Assembly: GCA_902525735.1 (NCBI GenBank)
Contig: CABZIF010000001.1
Span: 1-64,000, forward strand
Reading direction: 5' to 3'
DNA length: 64,000 bases
Source of the DNA: an uncultured SAR86 cluster bacterium
GTDB lineage: Bacteria; Pseudomonadota; Gammaproteobacteria; Magnimaribacterales; AG-339-G14
In this document: positions 1 to 7,869 of the stretch, piece after piece
Layout of the letters: each line of letters begins with the position of its first letter
How positions within the stretch are numbered: position 1 is the first letter of the stretch
Made by a program: the position numbers and the translations under genes
The notes under the pieces: model-generated
What the model was told of the DNA's origin: nothing
The model's input: only the letters and a program-made list of their open reading frames with translations
Database searches by the model: none

Positions 1-715
1 TGTCTTTAGCTTTGTATATTAAATCTTGCGTACCTTGAAGCTTTCTTACGTCTACTTCGTTTTCAGCATAAACAATACCCGCCATGCCTTCAGGCCAGAA
101 GAAAGACAACATACTATCGAGCATTGATAATTCTATGTGTTGCCCTTTGCCATTTTTTTCTCGGGCATACAAAGCCGAAGATACAGCTTGAGCCGAGGTA
201 AGGGCGGTTACTTTGTCAGCAATGATAATTCGAAACATCTTCGGCGTTTGGGTTTCTCTATCGGCTTGGATGTCAGTTGCGCCAGATAAGGCTTGAATGA
301 TTGGGTCATATACTCTTGAGTTGGCATAAGGTCCTTTGTTACCAAAACCACTAATAGAAACGTAAATTATTTTTTTATTTATTTCTCTAATAGTTTTTTC
401 TCCTATGCCCATGCGATCCACAGCACCAGGACGGAAATTTTGCATGAAGACATCTGCATCTTCTGCCAGCTTGAATAATATCTCTTTGCCTTCTTCAGAT
501 TTGAGATTTAAGGCAATCGATTTTTTGCCTCGATTGCAAGAAAAGAAAACTGGGTTTACACCGTTGTGAGGTGCCGCCATGTGACGAACTAACTCGCCAG
601 TTATCGGCTCCACTTTGATGACTTCAGCTCCCTGATCCGCAAGCATCATAGCGCCAACCGGTCCTGACACCATGCCAGTTAGATCTAATACTTTTACTCC
701 ATTTAGTGGTCCCAT
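1..715 (-). CDS. CaiB/BaiF family (class III) CoA-transferase, partial at 3' end
   Basis: This reading frame has no stop before the left edge, so only the first 238 codons are present. It starts at the ATG on the minus strand at 715, and the protein begins MGPLNGVKVLDLTGMVSGPV. That is the typical class III CoA-transferase N-terminus, and it is followed by family phrases such as VIKVEPITGE, NRGKKSIALNLKS, DVFMQNFRPG and YVSISGFG. Members move CoA between an acyl-CoA and a carboxylic acid through an aspartyl-CoA anhydride; the catalytic Asp lies in the family's later conserved region. Substrate cannot be assigned; alpha-methylacyl-CoA racemase belongs to the same fold and is an alternative. 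It lies 5 nt downstream of the GST gene and is probably co-transcribed with it. Confidence 0.88.
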   Translation of the reverse strand, partial: MGPLNGVKVLDLTGMVSGPVGAMMLADQGAEVIKVEPITGELVRHMAAPHNGVNPVFFSCNRGKKSIALNLKSEEGKEILFKLAEDADVFMQNFRPGAVDRMGIGEKTIREINKKIIYVSISGFGNKGPYANSRVYDPIIQALSGATDIQADRETQTPKMFRIIIADKVTALTSAQAVSSALYAREKNGKGQHIELSMLDSMLSFFWPEGMAGIVYAENEVDVRKLQGTQDLIYKAKD

Positions 716-720
716 CTTAT

Positions 721-1353
721 TTAACTTTGAAAATTTATTTCCATTGCTTTTTTAAAAGCTTTCCTTTTTGAAATTGTATCTCTATAAATTGTAATATTTT
801 TTGGTAAGTTAAATTCATAATAGACTGCCCAATCTAAGCAGGACATTAAAAATATATCAGCCAAACCAAATCCTTGATCTAAAATAGAGCCTTTTTGTTC
901 TAGGTAAGGATCAATAACTCGAAACTGACGTTCTAAATACTCCCTACAAGATTTTACAACATTTGGCGCTGCCCCATAAATATCAGTCAAATCATAATGA
1001 CGTCTCATGACGTAAAGGCAAGTTTCATCAAGCTCACCATAAACAAAACTGCACCATTCATCTTCTCTAGCCAAATCTTTAGGTGTTTGAGGGATGAATA
1101 AATTTTTAGAGGGAAAGGTGTTTTGTAAATACTTACACATGGCAAGGCTTTCTGAGAGCTTAAAGTCACCATGCTCCAAAAAAGGAATTTTTTGTTTTGG
1201 ATTAAGTTTTGTATATTCCTCAGATAAAGTTTCGCCGGTTCTTGGACCTATTGGTAGAAGCTCATAATCAATTTCAAGTTCTTCTGCCATCCATATAGGA
1301 CGGAGACTTCTTGCAGTTTTTGCTCCCCAAATTTTTACCATATCAGATGACAT
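721..1353 (-). CDS. glutathione S-transferase family protein
   Basis: A 210-residue protein with a thioredoxin-like N-terminal domain (about residues 5-85) and an all-helical C-terminal domain. The SES motif at residues 67-69 (context KLSESLAMCKYL) matches the glutathione gamma-glutamyl-binding signature, and NPKQKIPFLE contains the cis-Pro region. GSTs conjugate or otherwise use glutathione on electrophilic substrates in the cytoplasm; the class and substrate are not evident. The first ATG is used, but the second Met at residue 5 (MVKIWGAK) is an equally good start because neither has a clear ribosome-binding site. It precedes the CoA-transferase gene on the same strand, which suggests joint transcription. 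Confidence 0.85.
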   Translation of the reverse strand: MSSDMVKIWGAKTARSLRPIWMAEELEIDYELLPIGPRTGETLSEEYTKLNPKQKIPFLEHGDFKLSESLAMCKYLQNTFPSKNLFIPQTPKDLAREDEWCSFVYGELDETCLYVMRRHYDLTDIYGAAPNVVKSCREYLERQFRVIDPYLEQKGSILDQGFGLADIFLMSCLDWAVYYEFNLPKNITIYRDTISKRKAFKKAMEINFQS

Positions 1354-1378
1354 GGATTGATTTTAGTTAAATTTGAGC

Positions 1379-1403
1379 AAAAAAAAAGGGGCCTTTCGGC
1401 CCC
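1379..1403 (-). terminator. rho-independent terminator of the small heat-shock gene
   Basis: Read on the minus strand, a perfect 6-bp GC stem (GGGGCC/GGCCCC) with a GAAA tetraloop is followed by nine T residues. It lies 6 nt after the ibpA stop and separates ibpA from the downstream GST gene. Confidence 0.9.
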
Positions 1404-1408
1404 ATTCT

Positions 1409-1855
1409 TTAACCTAAAAGTTTACTTTTCGAAGTGAAATTTATTTTTTTAGGTTTCTGATCTTCCGGAATAACTCTTTCAAGTCCAATGTAGAGCATGC
1501 CATTGTTCAAAGCAGCGCCCTTTATGACCATATCATCAGAAAGAACGAATTTCTTCACAAAATTCCTTGCTGCAAGACCTTGATGAACAATGCCTTCACT
1601 AGCATCTTTGTCTTTAGATCCTGTAACAGTAAGGTTTTCTCCAGCAGCTTCTATATCAAGCTCACTTTCTTCAAACCCAGCTACAGCAAGTTCTATCGTA
1701 TATTGTTCATCGCTAATCTTTCTTATGTTGTAAGGCGGATAATTTGATGTTTGTTTTGAATTTGCTAGCAATGACAGAGTGTCAAAAGTTCTATCAAATC
1801 CTACTGTGAGAGGGGAGATATCCCTCCATAAAAGTTCAAATGTATTATTAACCAT
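1409..1855 (-). CDS. ibpA: small heat-shock protein, IbpA/Hsp20 type
   Basis: A 148-residue ATP-independent holdase that binds unfolding proteins for later rescue by DnaK/ClpB. The alpha-crystallin domain spans about residues 38-130. It carries IbpA hallmarks: YPPYNI at the domain start, AVAGFEESELDI, the HQGLAARNF segment, NGMLYIGLERVIPE and a C-terminal basic tail. The length and these phrases match enterobacterial IbpA/IbpB closely. The ATG at 1855 is preceded by an AGGAG-like ribosome-binding site 6-8 nt upstream (minus strand). A sigma-32-like promoter and a GC-rich terminator bracket the gene, so it is likely a single-gene heat-shock transcript. Confidence 0.95.
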   Translation of the reverse strand: MVNNTFELLWRDISPLTVGFDRTFDTLSLLANSKQTSNYPPYNIRKISDEQYTIELAVAGFEESELDIEAAGENLTVTGSKDKDASEGIVHQGLAARNFVKKFVLSDDMVIKGAALNNGMLYIGLERVIPEDQKPKKINFTSKSKLLG

Positions 1856-1919
1856 TTTTATACTCCTATATTTAGCAAGTTAAAATTACGTGAATCCTCA
1901 AGAGGCATCCACAATATAT

Positions 1920-1947
1920 ATATAGGTTCTAAAATCTTAATTTCAAG
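1920..1947 (-). promoter_or_regulatory. sigma-32-like heat-shock promoter of ibpA
   Basis: On the minus strand CTTGAAA (plus coordinates 1941-1947) is followed after 14 nt by CCTATAT (1920-1926). The E. coli sigma-32 pattern is CTTGAAA, 13-15 nt, CCCCATNT, so the -35 is exact and the -10 partial. It ends 65 nt upstream of the ibpA start. Confidence 0.6.
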
Positions 1948-2004
1948 GCTCATATAAAAAATTAATAACTAGATTTGTAGTTTAAATTTTATGATAATCC
2001 ATTT

Positions 2005-2415
2005 ATGGGAGAAGAAGATAAATCCGTTGATCAGGTTCATTGGTTAACAGTTGCAAGCGAAAAGGTTTTACTTGCGATAATAGGAATAGCAACTTGCGTA
2101 GCTGCTTTACAACATCTCTATCAAATGTATTTGGTTCGAGAAATTGTATTGGCAGATTTATTTATGCTTTTTATTTTTACTGAAATTCTTGCTATGGTAG
2201 CCGCTTTTTATAGCTCCAAAAGAATTCCAGTAACTCTGCCAATTATCATTGCCATAACAGCTCTTTGTAGATTAATTGTTATGCAAAACAAAGATATGGA
2301 TGCATTGATAATTATTGCTGAAGCAAGTGCTGTGATTATTCTCGCTGGAGCAGCATACATAATGAGCCTGAAAGATAAAATAAGTTTAGAGAAACTGCAA
2401 GATCGAGAAAGCTAG
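2005..2415 (+). CDS. PsiE family membrane protein
   Basis: A 136-residue protein with about four hydrophobic segments (roughly residues 20-40, 48-68, 75-92 and 100-122). The stretch FTEILAMVAAFYSSKRIPV followed by ITALCRLIV is the most recognisable part of the phosphate-starvation-inducible PsiE family. The biochemical role of PsiE is unknown; in E. coli its gene responds to phosphate and carbon starvation. The gene stands alone between the divergent ibpA promoter and the next plus-strand gene, and no Pho box was recognised upstream. Confidence 0.75.
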   Translation: MGEEDKSVDQVHWLTVASEKVLLAIIGIATCVAALQHLYQMYLVREIVLADLFMLFIFTEILAMVAAFYSSKRIPVTLPIIIAITALCRLIVMQNKDMDALIIIAEASAVIILAGAAYIMSLKDKISLEKLQDRES

Positions 2416-2479
2416 TTAAAGGTCTTTATATATTTTTCTAAAAAATGTAATATTTTTATTCATTTTAAAGGAGAGAAAA

Positions 2480-3223
2480 ATGAAAAAAATATTTAAATTT
2501 TTTGTTATGGTTTTTACCCTAACAAGTGGAAATTTATTTTCACAACAATTTGCTTCGACTGGAATCGAAGTTAACTTTGGAATTAATTCTATAAATCCTC
2601 TAGCGACACTGAACAATGTCACCACATATATGGAATCTGATGATTTTAATTCCTTAGGGATTTCAGCGGGTCTTTATCAAGTCAATACGAATGGTTCTGA
2701 TAGCACTACTCACAGCATAGCTTTCTATTATTCCGATACGGAAGAATTACAAAAAGCATACGATGTTTCTCTTACGTCCTCAGCTGTAGCGACTTTACTT
2801 ATGAATTCAGCTAAAAATGGCACAACCAATACCAATGAAAGCACTTATATCAACACGCGAGAAAAAATTACTCCCGAGGATGTTGCAAAAAATAAAACTT
2901 TTTATATATGGAGAATCAAAACGGCCGATGTTCCAAGATACTTAAAAGATTGGGATAAGCTTATTTCTGAAATAGAGGATAATGGAACAGCAGCTGACTC
3001 ATACGGCTTAAAAGTAACTTTTGCTGGCGGAATAAAAGATGAAGATTTATTTGTTTGGGCAGGCTATGAAAGTCAAAAACAAATGATGGATCAATTAGCT
3101 ATTTTCAATGCTTCACAAAGCTCGATAGATTTTAATAGAAAAATTTCTAGTTATACAGAAACTGTTTCAACAGAAATATGGTCTCAGATAAATCTTTGGA
3201 ATGGTGAGGCCTATACGGAATAG
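2480..3223 (+). CDS. secreted protein of unknown function, possible two-repeat alpha/beta-barrel
   Basis: A 247-residue protein with a clear Sec signal peptide: MKK, a hydrophobic core at about residues 5-18, and cleavage probably near residues 20-22 (NLFSQQ). I do not recognise a named family. The mature part looks like two units of about 95-100 residues with a beta-alpha-beta-beta-alpha rhythm. The second unit (from about residue 145, WRIKTADVPRYLKDW) resembles in spacing the whole of the 103-residue protein encoded next, including a GG turn followed by a strand and a helix. The start has a strong AGGAG ribosome-binding site (AAAGGAGAG, 6 nt before ATG). It is 8 nt upstream of its partner and probably shares its transcript and terminator. 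Confidence 0.75.
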   Translation: MKKIFKFFVMVFTLTSGNLFSQQFASTGIEVNFGINSINPLATLNNVTTYMESDDFNSLGISAGLYQVNTNGSDSTTHSIAFYYSDTEELQKAYDVSLTSSAVATLLMNSAKNGTTNTNESTYINTREKITPEDVAKNKTFYIWRIKTADVPRYLKDWDKLISEIEDNGTAADSYGLKVTFAGGIKDEDLFVWAGYESQKQMMDQLAIFNASQSSIDFNRKISSYTETVSTEIWSQINLWNGEAYTE

Positions 3224-3231
3224 AGGTAAAT

Positions 3232-3543
3232 ATGATTGTAATAGCTGTTACAAAGTGGGAAGGAACCCCTGAAAAAATACAAGAAACTGTCGACAATGTT
3301 AAAGCTGCCGCTGATCTCCACGTTTCTTTAGGAGCCAAGAACCCAAGATTTTGGCGTTCTGTTTCTGGAGGCGGAGTTCAAAAAGCATACTATTCTATAG
3401 AGTTTGATTCTCATGAAGATTATGGGAAATGGCAAGATGCAATGATGGAATCAGAGTTTTGGCCTGAGTTTCAAAAATTTATTAATGAAGGTTATCCAGA
3501 TATTGAATATATAAGTACAGATATATACTACAGCGTGATTTAA
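3232..3543 (+). CDS. small cytosolic protein, dimeric alpha/beta-barrel-like, unknown function
   Basis: A 103-residue protein without signal peptide. The predicted pattern is strand (MIVIAVTKW), helix (about 12-30), strand around PRFWRSV, a GGG turn, strand (KAYYSIEF), helix (HEDYGKWQDAMM), and a final strand. This is the ferredoxin-like layout of dimeric alpha/beta-barrel proteins such as NIPSNAP and ABM domains. No catalytic motif can be named. It follows the secreted protein by 8 nt with a GAGGT ribosome-binding site, and a terminator follows it. Family assignment is by fold rhythm only. Confidence 0.7.
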   Translation: MIVIAVTKWEGTPEKIQETVDNVKAAADLHVSLGAKNPRFWRSVSGGGVQKAYYSIEFDSHEDYGKWQDAMMESEFWPEFQKFINEGYPDIEYISTDIYYSVI

Positions 3544-3546
3544 ATG

Positions 3547-3569
3547 AAAGGGCCTTAAGAGGCCCTTTT
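3547..3569 (+). terminator. rho-independent terminator
   Basis: An 8-bp stem AAAGGGCC/GGCCCTTT with a TTAAGA loop (3555-3560) is followed by a long T-rich tract on the plus strand. It ends the 2480-3543 unit, and its last bases overlap the stop codon of the converging tusA gene. Confidence 0.85.
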
Positions 3570-3783
3570 ATTTTTTTTTTATTTTAAAAATTAACTGATC
3601 ATCTTTTTTTTCAAAAGATAACAACTGGTGACAAAGAAATTCACAAAATTTTTCAACATCTTTTTTTGCTGCAGGATCAGTAGCAATTAGTTCAATTATT
3701 TGACCTGAATCAGATTCATGAATAGCTTTGTGAAGAAGCATAATTGGTTCAGGACAAATCAAACCAATTGCGTCAATCTTCAT
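3568..3783 (-). CDS. tusA: TusA family sulfurtransferase
   Basis: A 71-residue protein matching TusA over its whole length: IDAIGLICPEPIMLLHKAI carries the family CPxP motif with the sulfur-carrying cysteine at residue 10, and IATDPAAKKDVEKFC matches the second conserved block. TusA accepts persulfide sulfur from IscS and passes it to the TusBCD/E relay for tRNA 2-thiouridine, or to other sulfur pathways. Its start lies inside the end of the upstream nucleotidyltransferase-cupin gene (11-nt overlap), so the two are translationally coupled. No tusBCD genes occur in this window. Confidence 0.9.
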   Translation of the reverse strand: MKIDAIGLICPEPIMLLHKAIHESDSGQIIELIATDPAAKKDVEKFCEFLCHQLLSFEKKDDQLIFKIKKK

Positions 3784-4549
3784 TTTTAAAATATCTTAAA
3801 CGTTCTATGTCATCTTCGTTAGTTTCTTCCCCATATTGAATTTCAACAATATGACACGGCTGATCGAATGGATTAAAAATTTGATGCCAGGATTCTTTTT
3901 GCACATGAAAAGTGTCTTCGGTATTTAAAGATATTTCTTCATAATTTTCAGGATCTTTTTTACTGTAATTTACAGAACACTTCCCTTTGCTGATAAACCA
4001 AATTTCGTTCCTTAAAAAATGTCTTTGAAAGCTCATACCTTTGCCAGGTGCAATGATCAATTCCTTGAGTTTAAGAAAATTATTTGAAAATAATTCATAA
4101 AACTCTCCCCAAACCCTTTCTTCTCTGTCATATTGAAAATTTTTTAAAATCCAACTCGATGAATTTTTTTTGTCCTCACCGCCAACTCCAAACTCGAAAG
4201 TAATATCTTCAACTTCCATCTCGGTAATGTTATCTTTTGTTCGATCTCCGCCATTACAAAATATAATTTCTTCATTCGGGTAAGAATTTTTTACTTTTAC
4301 CAATGCTTGTGAAGCACTGCCATTTTCATCATCTTCAAAATCTATTACTTCATCAACCATTTTTAGATTTTCAATAATGATACTTCGTTCATCAAAAGGC
4401 ATAAAAAATTTTCCCTTTTTATTTATAAGCCAATCATCGCTATTCAAAGCTACAATCAACTTGTCTCCTAGCTTTTTAGCGGCATTAAAATAAGCTATAT
4501 GCCCAGAATGAACTGGATCGAAACCACCACTTACAACAACGACTTTCAT
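3773..4549 (-). CDS. nucleotidyltransferase-cupin fusion protein
   Basis: A 258-residue two-domain protein. Residues 1 to about 125 form a cytidylyltransferase-like domain with the HxGH signature (GGFDPVHSGHIAYF) and an FDERSIIIENLKMVDEV segment typical of the RfaE/HldE C-terminal domain and glycerol-phosphate cytidylyltransferases. Residues about 150-250 form a cupin like the C-terminal domain of type II mannose-6-phosphate isomerases (APGKGMSFQRHFLRNEIWF, ESWHQIFNP, VEIQYGE). The expected reaction is transfer of a nucleotidyl group to a phosphorylated sugar or alcohol, with the cupin isomerising or binding it, but no substrate can be named. It overlaps tusA. There is no lipopolysaccharide or sugar cluster nearby to suggest a pathway. 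Confidence 0.8.
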   Translation of the reverse strand: MKVVVVSGGFDPVHSGHIAYFNAAKKLGDKLIVALNSDDWLINKKGKFFMPFDERSIIIENLKMVDEVIDFEDDENGSASQALVKVKNSYPNEEIIFCNGGDRTKDNITEMEVEDITFEFGVGGEDKKNSSSWILKNFQYDREERVWGEFYELFSNNFLKLKELIIAPGKGMSFQRHFLRNEIWFISKGKCSVNYSKKDPENYEEISLNTEDTFHVQKESWHQIFNPFDQPCHIVEIQYGEETNEDDIERLRYFKNED

Positions 4550-4574
4550 ATAAAAAAATATTTTAAATTATTTC

Positions 4575-5936
4575 TTAATTAAAAATTTTAAAATTTTTAT
4601 CTTGTATGGCTTTTTTGGTAGTTTTATCCAATCTAAATAAGACCAAAATAGAAGCTAAAATCACTCCACAACACATCCCAATCCACATGCCGTAGGCACC
4701 TTGAGCTGGAACAAAAAGATCAGTTAACCCCAAAGAGTATCCGATAGGAAGGCCAAAACACCAAAACGCTATAATCATAATATACATGGGAGCATAAGTA
4801 TCTTTGTAACCTCTTAAAGCACCTTGGCCCGTAAAGCTTATTCCGTCTGATAACTGCATAAAAGCTGCAACGAATAGAAGAGAACTGGAAAGAGCAATTA
4901 TTGAAGGATCAGCATTGAACCAAGATGCAAATGTATCTCCAAATAATATTAAACCTACGAAATTAAATGAAGCCAATGTAACAGCTGTCAATATTGCAAA
5001 AAAAGAAGAATATCTAGCTGCAACAAATTCTTTTGCTCCAAGAAGATTGCCAGATCGAACAGCAGCTGCTAACCCAACTGATAATGGCAACATAAAGGTA
5101 ACTGTAGTTACTTGCATGGCAATGGCATGGGAGGCAATTGTTTCCTCACCAAGATTACTAAGCAGAAGACCAGAACCACTAAAAAGACCAAACTCGACAA
5201 ATATGCAGGCACCTATTGGAAAACCTAATTTAAAGATCTCTGAAATCTTTGCTAGGTTCGGTTTTTCATACTCCGAAAATAAATTTGCAGATTGATAATA
5301 TTTAGAAGAATAAATATAAATTACTAACGCTAATAAAGCTCCCCATGATGAAATAGCAAAAGAAATACCACAGCCTGCTCCGCCAAGCTCTGGCAGGCCA
5401 AATTTTCCAAATATAAACCCATAATTCAATAGAGCATTTGAAGCCACCATTCCTAAATTGATTATTGTTATTGGAATTGGTCTTGTAATACCTTCACTGA
5501 AGGATTTAAGGGGTTGAAATAAAAATAATGCTGGAGTTCCTATCATTAAACCATTTAAGTAACTTTTGGTAATTTTTTGAACATCATCAGGAGTGCCAAA
5601 AAAATCAAGTACTTGCCCAGCATAGGATAAATATATTGTTACAAGAATTATCAGAGGAACACATAACCAAAAAGCTTGTTTCAATAACGGCCCAATTTCA
5701 TGATTCTTTTTGGCCCCATAGAACTGAGCTACAAATGCAGTGACAATGAATAAACTTCCACCCAATCCAAAAAAAACTGGCCAAAAAAGCATATTGCCCG
5801 TTGCCACCGCTGCTTGATCTAAAGTGCTGTAACTTCCTGTCATTAAAGCTGCAATGACGCCAGTAGCATGTGAAGCAAGCTGGGAAAAATAAATGGGTAT
5901 AGCTAAACTTGCAAAAGTTTTAAGTTCAAAACTCAT
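4575..5936 (-). CDS. MATE family multidrug/toxin efflux transporter
   Basis: A membrane protein with about 12 transmembrane segments in two similar halves. It has the MATE N-terminal signature (LAIPIYFSQLASHATGVIAALMTG), and the usual QFYGAKK and RSGNLLGAKEF loop motifs stand at equivalent positions in the two halves. MATE proteins export cationic compounds by Na+ or H+ antiport. The open frame extends upstream to an ATG at 6092, but that would overlap the divergent acyltransferase gene. I chose the Met at 5936, which gives 453 residues, the usual family length, and begins just before TM1. Another candidate is 5990. None has a clear ribosome-binding site. Confidence 0.88.
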   Translation of the reverse strand: MSFELKTFASLAIPIYFSQLASHATGVIAALMTGSYSTLDQAAVATGNMLFWPVFFGLGGSLFIVTAFVAQFYGAKKNHEIGPLLKQAFWLCVPLIILVTIYLSYAGQVLDFFGTPDDVQKITKSYLNGLMIGTPALFLFQPLKSFSEGITRPIPITIINLGMVASNALLNYGFIFGKFGLPELGGAGCGISFAISSWGALLALVIYIYSSKYYQSANLFSEYEKPNLAKISEIFKLGFPIGACIFVEFGLFSGSGLLLSNLGEETIASHAIAMQVTTVTFMLPLSVGLAAAVRSGNLLGAKEFVAARYSSFFAILTAVTLASFNFVGLILFGDTFASWFNADPSIIALSSSLLFVAAFMQLSDGISFTGQGALRGYKDTYAPMYIMIIAFWCFGLPIGYSLGLTDLFVPAQGAYGMWIGMCCGVILASILVLFRLDKTTKKAIQDKNFKIFN

Positions 5937-6062
5937 TTTTTTTGAATCTTGGCTAACTATTTTAGGAAGCTTATCTTCGATCTCTTTCATAAAGGTAGGG
6001 TATGATACTACTTGAAACTGTCTTGGAGATAAAAAATTAGAAGAGATAATCGCCCCTTTTGG

Positions 6063-6758
6063 TTGAAACGCGTTCATTGGTGGTTTGATCAAAAATACAT
6101 CAAAAACGTTTTAGCGCCCCAATTTGAAAACTTAGGTGTTGGGCCTTTGGTTTTGGGCGTTAAATATTTGCATATAAATGGTGAGGGAATCTCAGTAGGA
6201 GACTTTGCAACTTTTATTTCTGCACCAGACTCGCATATTCATTTAACCACTTGGAATGCAGATAAGCATAATGGAAAAATAGAAATAGGAGATTATTGTT
6301 TATTCAGTCCTGGAGTGAGAGTTTCAGCTGCGACAAAAGTTAAAATAGGAAATTCTTGTATGTTTGCTAACAGTGCATACATATCTGACTCAGATTGGCA
6401 TGGGATATATGATCGTGCACTGCCTGTAGGCCAATCGAAGGAAGTAGTACTTGAGGATAATGTTTGGATTGGTGATGGAGCAATAGTGAGCAAGGGCGTG
6501 ACTATTGGACAAAATTCAATCGTAGGTGCTAGAACAGTAGTAATAAAAGATGTGCCGGCAAATGTAGTAGTAGCAGGAAATCCCGCAAAAATAGTTAAAG
6601 AATTAGACTCTGAAGAAAAAATTGTTTCAAGAGCAGATATGTTTTCTAGTCCGAAAGAATTAGATGACCTTTACCTGGAAATCGATCGAATTAGTTTGAA
6701 AAAAAACACTCTAATTAGATGGTTAAAAAGTAAATTTTATCCAAGTTCTGATCAATGA
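6063..6758 (+). CDS. hexapeptide-repeat (left-handed beta-helix) acyltransferase
   Basis: A 231-residue protein with isoleucine-patch repeats between about residues 75 and 180 (IEIGDYCLFSPGVRVSAATK, VWIGDGAIVSKGVTIGQNSI, ANVVVAGNPAKIV). This is the maltose/galactoside O-acetyltransferase type of coil, which uses acetyl- or acyl-CoA. The acceptor is unknown; surface sugars or lipids are plausible. The only canonical start is TTG at 6063, because an in-frame TAA lies at 6030. The N-terminal HWWFDQKYIKNVLAPQFENLG looks like a genuine domain start. The stop overlaps the pdxB start by 4 nt (ATGA), so the two are translationally coupled. Confidence 0.82.
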   Translation: MKRVHWWFDQKYIKNVLAPQFENLGVGPLVLGVKYLHINGEGISVGDFATFISAPDSHIHLTTWNADKHNGKIEIGDYCLFSPGVRVSAATKVKIGNSCMFANSAYISDSDWHGIYDRALPVGQSKEVVLEDNVWIGDGAIVSKGVTIGQNSIVGARTVVIKDVPANVVVAGNPAKIVKELDSEEKIVSRADMFSSPKELDDLYLEIDRISLKKNTLIRWLKSKFYPSSDQ

Positions 6759-7852
6759 TTGAGATAGTTGCTGACAAAGATATTCCATATTTAAAAGAAG
6801 TTTTTGAAAACTCAAAAACCTTCCGTTTAAAAACTTTACCCTTCGATGAAATAAATAAAAAAACTTTAAAAAACTCACAAGCTTTGCTGTCTAGATCTGC
6901 AACAATTTTAAATAATGAGCTAATTGACGGCACAGATATTAGATTTATTTTTTCTCTAACTTCTGGAGAGGATCACATAGATCATGATTTTTTATCTTCT
7001 AGAGAAATTTTTATAAAAACCGCTAAAGGTGCCAATGCTCAAGCTGTTTTAGAATACACATTGAACGCACTGAGCTTTTCTTCAGAAAAAAAAGTTGGAT
7101 TGATTGGAGAGGGACATATCGGAAGTAAATTAAAAAAAATACTCTCTTTTTTTAATTACGAAACTGTAACCTTTGATCCATATAAGTTTGAAAACAGTAT
7201 TGATCAAAAGGATACTGCATTAAGATGTCCAATTATAAGTGTAAATGCGTCTTACTCAAAAAAAGGTGATTATCCATCTCACAACCTAATTTCGAATTTA
7301 GAGCCTGAGCAAATGCTTATAAATACTTCTAGAGGAGAAGTTGTCGATTACAAAGCAATTATGAAAAATACCAATGCAAAACTTATTTGCGATGTATGGA
7401 ATAAAGAACCAAATTTAAATGTGGATGATATCGGGGATACCTTTATAGGAACTCCTCATATTGCTGGAAACACTTTAAATTCTAAAACTGAGGCGCTTAA
7501 TTTAGCAATTGATTCAATGAAAGAGTTTTTCGAAATAAATGATTTAAATAATTTAAAACCAATAAATAAAACGCTTAATTTAGATAAGTTTTTAGACAAA
7601 GATGAAATTAAAGAGGGTGAAATTCCATTTAAATTTATTAAACGCTTTATCGATATTAAAAGCATAAACGACTCTTTTAAAAAAGATTTAAATTTATTTA
7701 ATGGAAAGGATTCATTTTCCAACTTTTTTCAGGCAGTTAGAAAAAAAAATGAAAGAATGGGCTTTGGAGATTATCTTCTGTCTACAAAACTGTTAAACGA
7801 TGAAAAAAAAGAATTACTAACTTTATTAGGATTCAAGATTCACGAAGAATAA
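6755..7852 (+). CDS. pdxB: erythronate-4-phosphate dehydrogenase
   Basis: A 365-residue NAD-dependent 2-hydroxyacid dehydrogenase of the PdxB type, acting in the DXP-dependent route to pyridoxal 5'-phosphate (4-phospho-erythronate to 2-oxo-3-hydroxy-4-phosphobutanoate). It has the start ADKDIPYLKEVF, FIFSLTSGEDHIDHDF, the dinucleotide loop GLIGEGHIG, the catalytic Arg (INTSRGEVVD), Glu (CDVWNKEPNL) and His (GTPHIAGNT), and the PdxB dimerisation domain ending in LLTLLGFKIHEE. The length is close to E. coli PdxB (378). It is translationally coupled to the acyltransferase upstream. The later-step gene pdxJ, usually between recO and acpS, is not at that position in this window. Confidence 0.92.
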   Translation: MIEIVADKDIPYLKEVFENSKTFRLKTLPFDEINKKTLKNSQALLSRSATILNNELIDGTDIRFIFSLTSGEDHIDHDFLSSREIFIKTAKGANAQAVLEYTLNALSFSSEKKVGLIGEGHIGSKLKKILSFFNYETVTFDPYKFENSIDQKDTALRCPIISVNASYSKKGDYPSHNLISNLEPEQMLINTSRGEVVDYKAIMKNTNAKLICDVWNKEPNLNVDDIGDTFIGTPHIAGNTLNSKTEALNLAIDSMKEFFEINDLNNLKPINKTLNLDKFLDKDEIKEGEIPFKFIKRFIDIKSINDSFKKDLNLFNGKDSFSNFFQAVRKKNERMGFGDYLLSTKLLNDEKKELLTLLGFKIHEE

Positions 7853-7869
7853 ATCTTTATAATAAAAGG

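Noticed and set aside
4915-5295. 126-codon plus-strand frame inside the MATE gene.
   Set aside because: Antisense to conserved membrane segments, with a low-complexity peptide and no ribosome-binding site or family resemblance.
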